Assembly: GCA_012271065.1 (NCBI GenBank)
Contig: JAAXHE010000025.1
Coordinates: 1-5,637, forward strand
DNA: 5,637 nt
Direction: 5' to 3'
From: Candidatus Latescibacterota bacterium
Lineage (GTDB): Bacteria; Latescibacterota; UBA2968; GCA-2709665
The notes below the pieces were generated by a model. The model was not told where the DNA came from. It made no database searches and saw nothing but the letters and a program-made list of their open reading frames with translations. Shown here in pieces: positions 1 through 5,637 of the stretch. Every line of letters starts with the position of its first letter. Position 1 is the stretch's first letter. The position numbers were made by a program, and so were the translations under genes.

Positions 1-22
1 CCGGTAATTTTAAAACAGCTTC

Positions 23-3000
23 TTACCAGTTAACGCGCAGCCCGAACTGGGCAAGACGCGGCGCATGCGCGTAAGTCCGATCCCGGCTGTCGCCGTACAA
101 CAGGTAATTCTTGTCGTCCGGCGCCGGGCCGTCATTTCCAATATACGCCCATAGGTTCCTTTGGCTACTAGGAAGAGAGGTCCGATCCTTCTGGTTAAAA
201 ACGTTCCGGATATCCGCGAAGAGCGTGGGCTGCACCCTGCCGGTCACGTTGAACGTCTTTTCGATAGCAAGGTCGGTGCGCGAATCCATCGCAAGGTCGC
301 GGTAGTAACTGTTTCCGCCTTCAGGCGGGGCATAGCGGAAGATCCCGCCCGTCTGGATGCGGGAGGTGACGTTCAGCCGGAGATTCTTGAGAACGGTCCC
401 GACAAAGGCGTGGCCGAATTCGAAATCGTCCGGGAAGGACGCCAGGAGCGAGAAACTTCCGAAATTCCGGCGGTCGCCACTCTTGGGCCGGAAGAACAGC
501 GTGGTATAGCTGCCCGAGTTGATCTGTACCGAGCAGTTCAGTCCGCAGTTCCCCAGGGCGGGGTTGTCGACCGGGCGGAGGCCGTCCCACACGCCCGTGC
601 CCAGCTGGCCGCCTTTTTTCCTCGATCCATCGTAGAAACTCTGCCCCTGCTGCGCGTATTTGACCAGGTCGTCGCCGGTCAGCCGGCGCGGCGCCTCGCT
701 GCCGTCCGGAAGCGGGTCCCAGTAGATCCAGAAATTCGGGACGGTGATGCCGCGGTCCGTAAACGCGTTGGTTGTGGCCAGGTGAACCACCGTGGCCGAG
801 TCCATGTACACGTTGCGGATGACGTTGCCCAGTTTGCCCGTGGTGATTTGCGACCACTGGTAGTTGTACGCCACGTGAAACGAGAAGTTGTGCGAGAAGG
901 ACTTGCGGATGGACATTTCCACCCCGCGGGTGTCGCCGTACGCGCCGTTGTCCAGGGTCCTCGAATAGGGAATCCAGAAATCCCTGGGACCGACCCACGT
1001 TTCGTTGGGATACGACGTGAAGTGGTCCACCTCGCTCTTGTAGTACGCCGTTAAGGTGGCCGTGTAGTCGCTCACGAAGTTCCAGTCGGCGCCCACCTCG
1101 AAGGCCGTGGTCTTGGCCGGCTGCAGCAGGTGCAGCCCGTTCTGGCCCGAATAGGTGGTGCGGAAGTTGTTCATCCGCTCGGTGGCGTCGATGCGTCCGT
1201 TTTCGTTCACGTCACGGTCGCCGGCGTCGCCGGAGGTCCAGTAGTCCTCACCGAAGTAATACCAGAGGTCCGCCCACTGGAGGAACACGCCCGTCGAGAA
1301 CCGCATCTGCGACCGCTCCGTGATCGGGTGCGAAACGCCGATCCGCGGGCTGAACTTCACGTGCCAGGGCGCGTCCGTGACCCACAGGGAGCCCTCCTGG
1401 TACGCCCAGTCGCGCGCGCGGGTGTAATAGCGGAACATGGAACTCCCGCGGTACGCACCGAAGGTGAGCTGGCGCGAGTTCGGGTTGAACGTATCCAGGC
1501 GAACGCCCAAGTTGACGATCATCCCCTGGAACTCCATTTTATCCTGGACGTAGGCGTTGAGGAAGAAGGGCTTGACCTTCTCGCCCATCTGACCCTCGTT
1601 CATGATTACCCGCAGGTTCCGGGCGGCCGGGGTTGTGTCGTACCGCAGAATCATGGTAATGGCGCTGGTCTGGTACTCGACGCCCGCCTTCATGAAGTTT
1701 CCTTTGGTGATCTGAGACGACAGGTCGACCTTGGCCCCGACGCGCTGGCGATCATACTGACCATATCGGGCGGCCTGCCGGCCGATGCTGAACCAGCTCG
1801 CCTGGTCCCGGAAGACTTCGCCGGTCACTTCGTGGGTGCCGCTGAGGGTATCCATTTTGGACCGTGAGTGCGATAGCCGCACTTCGTAGAACGTCCTTGG
1901 GGACAGCGTGTGCGTCAACACCGCGTACTGCAGCTCTTCCCTGAGGTCGTGCAGTCCGGCCGCGGACCACTTCTCGGGCAGGAACAGGTCGCGGCCGGAC
2001 CCACGCACCATGGCGCCGCCACCCGTGCCGTGACGCCCGCCGAAGAGGTCCGGATTGCCGTTGGAATACCAGTCCCAACCCAGATACATGCCCCCCACTT
2101 TCAACTTGAGGTTGGCCGTCGGCTTGATGGTGATGCTTCCCGAAACGTTGATGTTGCCCGGATCGTCCTGGAAGCTTCCCCGGTCATTGTAGAAACCGAT
2201 GCGTTCGGCCCGCGGCGTTACGGCCGCGTAGCGTTCGTGCTTGGCCGTGGCCACGAACGACGCTCTGTCTCCAATCGGACCGGACAGGTTGCCTTCAACG
2301 CCGAAGCCTGTCCATTCCGTATAATTCGTCCGGACGTGAATCAACTCGCCCGCGATCTCTTCGAAAATGGGATGGTTGATCTTTTCCGAAAGGTCCGGAT
2401 ATTTCTCGTTGGCCCAGATGGGGTTGTCCCACATCACTTTGTCCTGATGCTGCGGCGAATCGTAGACGTTTTCGCCCCAGTGCTTCTTGCCGGCGGGTTC
2501 GTAGCGGAACTCGCCCCAGCCGTTTACCTCGCCGCCGCCTTCCTTGGTGATGATCTGGACCACGCCGCCCTGGGCATTGCCGTATTCAGCGGGGGTTACG
2601 CCGGTGAGCACAGACAATTCCTGGATGGCGCCCCGGTTCACCTGGCGGTAGCGCCCGCCGCGGCCGCGGCCGTCGTTGTGGTTCATCCGGACGCCGTCCA
2701 CCACGTACGCAACGTCGCTCGCGTACCAGCCGGCGTCGACGTACGCGCCGCGAATCCGGTTGGATCCGTCAACCGCCACGCCGGGCTGCAACTGAAGCAG
2801 TTCGGACGTCCTGCGCGCGGCCGCGAGATTCCGTTCGGTCTCTTCGAGCGTAACCGTGTATTTGCTGGTGGTCTTGTCGGGCTCCACCAGCGGTCGGCCC
2901 GCCGTTACCACCAACTCGCCCAGTTCGAGGGTGGTCTCTTTCAAGTTGTAATTGATGGTGGTGGTGTGGTCCGTCGTTACGTCCACCCCCGTCTGCGATA

Positions 3001-3262
3001 CGGTTTCGTATCCGATGAGGGACGCTGAAAGGGTATAGACACCGGGCGGGATATTGATGATTACGTAATACCCGTCGGCGTCGGCCGTGGAACCCAGATT
3101 GAGTTCCTTGATGACGATGTTGGCGCCGGGCAGGACTTCGCCTGCCTGGTCGCGCACCACGCCGTTGATCTTGCCGGTGACGCCCGCCTGCAGGTCGGCC
3201 GCAACGAAACCGATGGCCGCCACCGCAACCGCGACTCCGAAAAACAGAAGCTTGCGCTTCAT
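23..3262 (-). CDS. TonB-dependent outer-membrane receptor with N-terminal carboxypeptidase-regulatory-like domain
   Basis: Complete 1079-residue protein, a normal size for receptors of this domain layout. Residues 1-26 form a signal peptide (KRK, then a hydrophobic stretch, probable cut after LQA). Residues about 29-108 are a carboxypeptidase-regulatory-like beta-sandwich (GVVRDQAGEVLPGANI, then DADGYYVI, PPGVYTLSAS, IGYETV). A TonB-box-like segment, ELVVTA, lies near 116-121. The plug spans about 122-240 (IRGAYVDAG, VVDGVRMN, AIQELSVLTG, AEYGNAQGGVVQIITKEGG). The rest is the barrel, ending with DIRNVFN, PRLAQFGLRV and a terminal aromatic Trp, the usual BAM signal. By family knowledge it imports a ligand across the outer membrane using TonB-ExbBD energy; the ligand cannot be inferred and no SusD partner is visible. 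The start is fixed by a strong Shine-Dalgarno 6-7 bases upstream. It lies 44 bases after the small barrel gene, suggesting one operon. Oddities: an Arg/Gly-rich plug stretch (198-210), a calcium-loop-like motif (682-692), and only two cysteines (906, 910). Confidence 0.96.
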   Translation of the reverse strand: MKRKLLFFGVAVAVAAIGFVAADLQAGVTGKINGVVRDQAGEVLPGANIVIKELNLGSTADADGYYVIINIPPGVYTLSASLIGYETVSQTGVDVTTDHTTTINYNLKETTLELGELVVTAGRPLVEPDKTTSKYTVTLEETERNLAAARRTSELLQLQPGVAVDGSNRIRGAYVDAGWYASDVAYVVDGVRMNHNDGRGRGGRYRQVNRGAIQELSVLTGVTPAEYGNAQGGVVQIITKEGGGEVNGWGEFRYEPAGKKHWGENVYDSPQHQDKVMWDNPIWANEKYPDLSEKINHPIFEEIAGELIHVRTNYTEWTGFGVEGNLSGPIGDRASFVATAKHERYAAVTPRAERIGFYNDRGSFQDDPGNINVSGSITIKPTANLKLKVGGMYLGWDWYSNGNPDLFGGRHGTGGGAMVRGSGRDLFLPEKWSAAGLHDLREELQYAVLTHTLSPRTFYEVRLSHSRSKMDTLSGTHEVTGEVFRDQASWFSIGRQAARYGQYDRQRVGAKVDLSSQITKGNFMKAGVEYQTSAITMILRYDTTPAARNLRVIMNEGQMGEKVKPFFLNAYVQDKMEFQGMIVNLGVRLDTFNPNSRQLTFGAYRGSSMFRYYTRARDWAYQEGSLWVTDAPWHVKFSPRIGVSHPITERSQMRFSTGVFLQWADLWYYFGEDYWTSGDAGDRDVNENGRIDATERMNNFRTTYSGQNGLHLLQPAKTTAFEVGADWNFVSDYTATLTAYYKSEVDHFTSYPNETWVGPRDFWIPYSRTLDNGAYGDTRGVEMSIRKSFSHNFSFHVAYNYQWSQITTGKLGNVIRNVYMDSATVVHLATTNAFTDRGITVPNFWIYWDPLPDGSEAPRRLTGDDLVKYAQQGQSFYDGSRKKGGQLGTGVWDGLRPVDNPALGNCGLNCSVQINSGSYTTLFFRPKSGDRRNFGSFSLLASFPDDFEFGHAFVGTVLKNLRLNVTSRIQTGGIFRYAPPEGGNSYYRDLAMDSRTDLAIEKTFNVTGRVQPTLFADIRNVFNQKDRTSLPSSQRNLWAYIGNDGPAPDDKNYLLYGDSRDRTYAHAPRLAQFGLRVNW

Positions 3263-3268
3263 TGTGAA

Positions 3269-3277
3269 CCCTCCTTC
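3269..3277 (-). promoter_or_regulatory. Shine-Dalgarno of the TonB-dependent receptor
   Basis: The minus strand reads GAAGGAGGG followed by TTCACA and the ATG at 3262-3260. The near-perfect anti-16S complement and its spacing fix the receptor start and show that the gene can be translated independently within a transcript coming from the upstream barrel gene. Confidence 0.85.
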
Positions 3278-3306
3278 GTTGTGTAGTTACCCCAGCTGCG
3301 GCGAAA

Positions 3307-4026
3307 TCATCGCCAGAAGTAAAACTTGATCTGTGCGCCGACGTCCACCAAGTGCATAGGGCGCACCTTCTCCAGCCCGTAGAAGAGCATATTGCGCAAT
3401 TCACCCACCACAAAGTTGTAGCGCGCGCGCAGATCGACGGCCAGGTTCTGGGTGACGAAACCCTCGACGCCGACGCCGGCGTTTGCGCCGATGGTGTATC
3501 GCTGATCGACCTGGTCTACCATGACGAAGTCCAGATCAATAGGGTCGTTCGTCTGGCGGGAATAAACAAGGTTGCTGTTGATCGCGTAATAGCGATAGAG
3601 ACCGCCGCCAACCAGGAGATAATACCTGTAATCCCTGGCCTTGAAACCGTGCGTGGCGTTCTCCTCGCCGACGAAAAGCAGGCCGTTCACGATCAGATTG
3701 TTCCACGTGATTTCGGACCTGCCGTTCGGGTGAGTGTATTCCTGCTCGTCGATCGGGTAAACCCAGGGATCCGCCGCCGGCTTCCCGTTGGTGAACTTCG
3801 AGTAATTATACTCGATTTCAATAACGGTGCGCTGGCTGGCTACGTAGCTTAACGTTGCTCCGTATTTACCCGTGGCGTCCCAGCGCTCCCCGAGCCGATG
3901 CATCGGGATATTGTAATCGGCCATCCCGCCGACCGCCCATCTGCCTTCCTGGGCCAATGCGCTGTCTGACAGACACACTGCCACCAGCGCAAAAACAGCC
4001 AGAAAAGCAAAACGCACAACTTTCAT
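3307..4026 (-). CDS. Small outer-membrane beta-barrel protein
   Basis: Complete 239-residue protein. Residues 1-25 are a clear signal peptide (KVVR, hydrophobic core, cut after ALA, mature N-terminus QEGRW). The single cysteine (C18) lies inside the signal peptide and is not followed by a lipobox-style cut, so a lipoprotein is unlikely. The mature part alternates polar and hydrophobic residues in amphipathic strands rich in Gly and Tyr: about 29-41, 55-78, 106-120, 133-149, 177-206 and 223-238. It ends in IKFYFWR, an aromatic-rich last strand. This matches the general OMP_b-brl/OmpA-like eight-strand barrel type, which is a fold-level match only; the function is unknown. No peptidoglycan-binding OmpA C-terminal domain follows. 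Start choice: GGAGGTGA lies 4 bases upstream of the ATG, with 7 bases between GGAGG and the ATG. The receptor gene follows 44 bases downstream, so a shared transcript and a partner role at the outer membrane are plausible but inferred. Confidence 0.87.
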   Translation of the reverse strand: MKVVRFAFLAVFALVAVCLSDSALAQEGRWAVGGMADYNIPMHRLGERWDATGKYGATLSYVASQRTVIEIEYNYSKFTNGKPAADPWVYPIDEQEYTHPNGRSEITWNNLIVNGLLFVGEENATHGFKARDYRYYLLVGGGLYRYYAINSNLVYSRQTNDPIDLDFVMVDQVDQRYTIGANAGVGVEGFVTQNLAVDLRARYNFVVGELRNMLFYGLEKVRPMHLVDVGAQIKFYFWR

Positions 4027-4030
4027 CTTC

Positions 4031-4038
4031 TCACCTCC
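4031..4038 (-). promoter_or_regulatory. Shine-Dalgarno of the beta-barrel gene
   Basis: The minus strand reads GGAGGTGA, then GAAG, then the ATG at 4026-4024. This is a full anti-16S match with optimal spacing and it decides the start. The TGA within it also ends a short upstream reading frame of 27 codons beginning at 4114. Confidence 0.88.
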
Positions 4039-4092
4039 CCAGTATAATGTGAATAATGCGGACCCCCCCTCGCCCCACGAACGGAACTTGCG

Positions 4093-4105
4093 AAGCAGAC
4101 TGCTT
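4093..4105. promoter_or_regulatory. 13-base inverted repeat, possible operator
   Basis: AAGCAG and CTGCTT form a perfect six-base dyad around one central base, centred about 73 bases upstream of the barrel protein's start codon. That size and position would suit a dimeric regulator or part of a promoter region. A dyad of this size can also occur by chance in 180 bases, and no second copy was found nearby, so the call is weak. Confidence 0.25.
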
Positions 4106-4206
4106 ATCCTTCATCAATAGACAACCCCCTTTCCAAAAATGCTGTCAGCGGTTAGACCACCCAAACGGCCCACCACCGCAATGAAAATTCGAATCCCCTG
4201 TAACTT

Positions 4207-5637
4207 TTACTCAGTACCGCTACCTGCTTTATTTTCGCGCTGCGAAGACGCATCACGTTCAATATGTCTGCTCAGGATGAAGAAATCGGCGAAATTGATG
4301 GTCCCATCGCGATTCAGATCCATCCTGACGTCAAAGCCTGAATCCGACGAACTAAGACCGATTTTTTCCTTGAACAATGCCGCATCAGAAGCATCGGACC
4401 TGCCGTCATTATTGTAATCCCAAGTAAAGATGGTTAAACTAAACAAACCTGATGCCGTCCGTCCGTGATGATCGGTCACGTTCACAGTAACGTAAAAATC
4501 GCCGCCTTCCGTTGGTGTACCCGAAATTTCTCCGGTCTGGGAAATCTCCAAACCGGATGGCGCACCAGACATTGAATACGTGTAAGATGGCACCCCGCCG
4601 TATACATTCACGGAAATTGGGTCGATTGATACACCCACTTCCCCAAACTGGTCGTTGATTGGACCAATCAACAACGGTTCAGTCACCCGCATCGTGAAGG
4701 ATCTCGATGCCGACTTGCTGTTGTCGTCGGTTACAGTCACACTTATGGTGAAATTGCCAACCGCAGAAGGTGTACCCGTGATCGAACCACTCGATGAAAT
4801 GGAAAGACCCGATCCTGATGACGGATTGGACGAAAGAGAATAGGTATATGGTGTTTGTCCGCCGTCGGCACTCACCTGTATCGGGGAAATTGACACGCCC
4901 TTCGATGCCGCTACGTCCGAGATGGATGCGATGGATAGTGAAGCCGTCACGCGCAGAGTAAACGACTCCGTATCCGAATTCGTGCTGTCCGCGTCGGATA
5001 CGGTCACGGTGATATTGAAACTGCCTGTTGCCGTTGGCGTGCCGGAGATGACACCACTCGTCGAAATGGAGATTCCTGATGGCTGACCGGATAGGGAATA
5101 GCTATATGGCGGGCACCCGCTCGAAGTGCCGACCTGAATGTTACTGATGGGCGAGTTCTGCGTCGCTTCTTTATCCGAAATGCCTTTGATGGTAATATCC
5201 GAAGATACAATAAGGATATGCAAACTACCTGAACCGGGACATCCGGAACTATCCGTTACGTTCACACCGACGTTCAGGTAGCTGCCAATCTGCGTGGACG
5301 TGCCGGAGATGACTCCACTCGACGAAATCGAGATACCCGACGGCGCACCGGTCAATGAATACGTGTAGGGCGACTGACCTCCCGACACGGTCACCTGCCC
5401 AGTCGAAATCGGTTTCCCTGTACACCCACCCAAAAGAAATGGCGCACTGACACTGATCGTCGGACATTCTAATTCTACGGTCACGGTGAACGAACGCTTT
5501 GCCGCCCCGCTGTCCGCGTCGGTCACTTTCGCCTTCACAGTGGATACGCCTGCGGACGTCGGCGTGCCCGTAATGCGGCCGCTCGACGAAATAGACATCC
5601 ACGACGGTTTGCTCTCCAGTGAATACGTATACGGCGT
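4207..5637 (-). CDS. Repetitive putative-Ig (He_PIG-type) surface protein with C-terminal dockerin-like domain, 5' end missing
   Basis: The frame is open to the window edge: 13 codons before the first visible Met (5598-5596) continue a repeat (TPYTYSLESKPSW), so that Met is internal and the N-terminus lies outside. The visible 476 residues hold one partial and four complete Ig-like repeats of 84-90 residues, each with the pattern PYTYSL, PSG-IS, SGxISGTPT, then VxVTD. This is the putative-Ig/cadherin-like family found in large secreted or cell-surface proteins. Residues 393-447 (counted from that Met) form a dockerin-like pair of calcium loops. A polar 16-residue tail follows; no type IX-style sorting domain, LPxTG motif or membrane anchor is seen at the C-terminus. 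Signal peptide and any catalytic domain would be upstream, out of view. Likely role: extracellular adhesion, scaffold or the linker part of a secreted enzyme; which one cannot be told. GC looks lower than in the downstream receptor gene. Confidence 0.9.
   Translation of the reverse strand, partial: TPYTYSLESKPSWMSISSSGRITGTPTSAGVSTVKAKVTDADSGAAKRSFTVTVELECPTISVSAPFLLGGCTGKPISTGQVTVSGGQSPYTYSLTGAPSGISISSSGVISGTSTQIGSYLNVGVNVTDSSGCPGSGSLHILIVSSDITIKGISDKEATQNSPISNIQVGTSSGCPPYSYSLSGQPSGISISTSGVISGTPTATGSFNITVTVSDADSTNSDTESFTLRVTASLSIASISDVAASKGVSISPIQVSADGGQTPYTYSLSSNPSSGSGLSISSSGSITGTPSAVGNFTISVTVTDDNSKSASRSFTMRVTEPLLIGPINDQFGEVGVSIDPISVNVYGGVPSYTYSMSGAPSGLEISQTGEISGTPTEGGDFYVTVNVTDHHGRTASGLFSLTIFTWDYNNDGRSDASDAALFKEKIGLSSSDSGFDVRMDLNRDGTINFADFFILSRHIERDASSQRENKAGSGTE
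4258..4425 (-). other. Dockerin-like domain (two EF-hand-type calcium loops) at the protein's C-terminus
   Basis: Loop 1 (4419-4384) reads DYNNDGRSDASD and loop 2 (4320-4285) reads DLNRDGTINFAD. Both have the D-x-N-x-D-G spacing with an acid at position 12, and each is followed by a helix (AALFKEKIG; FFILSRHI). The 22 residues between the two loops and the paired loop-helix layout match type I dockerins. In cellulosomes such modules bind cohesins; in other phyla they are common at C-termini with unproven partners. No cohesin is visible here. Confidence 0.85.
4426..5637 (-). repeat. Tandem Ig-like (He_PIG-type) protein repeats, one partial and four complete
   Basis: Approximate units: R1 5637-5473 (partial), R2 5472-5203 (90 residues), R3 5202-4942 (87), R4 4941-4678 (88), R5 4677-4426 (84). 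Each unit opens with a short strand such as LSIASISD or LLIGPIND, then GGxxPYTYSL, then SGxISGTPT, then VTVTD and a closing strand ending in RVT or similar. R2 and R3 stay alike even in DNA: 40 of 46 bases match between 5299-5344 and 5038-5083, exactly 261 bases (87 codons) apart. All the visible protein's cysteines sit in R2 and R3. Confidence 0.88.

Larger units (their letters stand above)
4027..4206 (-). other. Intergenic region between the dockerin protein and the beta-barrel gene
   Basis: This 180-base gap is the only sizeable non-coding stretch and the natural place for a promoter of the barrel-receptor pair. I could not find a convincing -35/-10 pair, a Bacteroidetes-type -33/-7 pair, or a GC hairpin with a T-run ending the upstream gene. 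Things that can be seen on the minus strand: a 13-base dyad AAGCAG-T-CTGCTT (4105-4093), a run of seven G (4069-4063), a T5 run (4139-4135), and a possible 27-residue leader frame from an ATG at 4114 to a TGA at 4033-4031. That frame has a purine-rich AAAGGGGG ending 10 bases before its ATG. All regulatory readings are inference. Confidence 0.6.

Noticed and set aside
161..1054. 297-codon plus-strand open frame opposite the 3' part of the receptor gene
   Set aside because: Antisense shadow of the barrel-coding sequence, with Arg/Val-rich composition and no motif or convincing ribosome binding site.
1130..1867. 245-codon plus-strand open frame opposite the receptor gene
   Set aside because: Same reason: antisense to conserved barrel sequence, no domain, biased composition.
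1910..3028. 372-codon plus-strand open frame opposite the receptor gene
   Set aside because: It lies wholly antisense to a receptor with clear family motifs. The translation is compositionally biased (rich in Val, Ala, Arg, His), shows no recognisable domain, and is expected from GC-rich codon usage.
2769..3413. 214-codon minus-strand frame spanning the receptor start and the end of the barrel gene
   Set aside because: It overlaps two well-supported genes in another frame, and its Arg/His/Gly-rich product looks like an out-of-frame reading of the receptor's N-terminal domain.
4041..4048. TATACT (minus strand) and TATAAT (plus strand) as -10 boxes
   Set aside because: No matching -35 at 16-18 bases. 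On the minus strand transcription would start within the Shine-Dalgarno, and on the plus strand there is no gene to serve.
4135..4149. Minus-strand GCTGACAGC followed by TTTTT after an A, considered as a terminator of the repeat-protein gene
   Set aside because: The four-base arms leave a one-base loop, which cannot form a stable hairpin, and no longer stem extends it.
4148..4179. GCGGT/ACCGC inverted repeat in the intergenic gap
   Set aside because: Only five pairs around a 22-base loop, no T-run directly after it, so not a credible terminator or structured RNA.
5596..5598. ATG at 5598 as the true start of the repeat protein
   Set aside because: It lies inside an Ig-like repeat; the 13 upstream codons to the window edge continue the repeat motif, there is no Shine-Dalgarno, and no signal peptide follows.

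Overview
The window reads as chromosomal DNA from a Gram-negative, probably FCB-related or candidate-phylum bacterium. All three recognisable genes lie on the minus strand and encode cell-envelope or surface proteins. The lineage guess rests on three things: a large TonB-dependent receptor carrying an N-terminal carboxypeptidase-regulatory-like domain, a small signal-peptide-bearing outer-membrane beta-barrel protein, and a repetitive putative-Ig (He_PIG-type) protein ending in a dockerin-like pair of calcium loops. I associate this mix with groups such as Latescibacteria, Zixibacteria and KSB1, but that is inference and no marker gene is present to fix it.

Layout in the direction of transcription, from high to low coordinates. 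(1) 5637-4207: the 3' part of a long surface-protein gene, open through the window edge, with four complete and one partial roughly 84-90-residue Ig-like repeats followed by a C-terminal dockerin-like domain. (2) 4206-4027: a 180-base gap with no convincing promoter or terminator, but with a 13-base dyad, a G7 tract and a possible 27-codon leader frame whose stop overlaps the next gene's Shine-Dalgarno. (3) 4026-3307: a complete 239-residue outer-membrane beta-barrel protein. (4) 3306-3263: a 44-base spacer holding a strong ribosome binding site. (5) 3262-23: a complete 1079-residue TonB-dependent receptor. (6) The last 22 bases show nothing.

The barrel protein and the receptor are very likely co-transcribed: same strand, 44-base spacing, strong Shine-Dalgarno sequences, and no terminator between them. 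Both should sit in the outer membrane, the receptor as a TonB/ExbBD-energised importer of an unknown substrate and the small barrel as a possible partner. There is no SusD-like lipoprotein, enzyme or regulator in view to name the substrate. The dockerin protein may belong to a separate unit, since a 180-base gap intervenes and its base composition looks lower in GC (near 50% in spot counts, against about 55-67% in the receptor). I see no RNA gene, mobile element, CRISPR array or defence system. Nothing here proves a new system; the best leads are the barrel-receptor pair, the calcium-loop motifs in two different proteins, and the organisation of the intergenic region.
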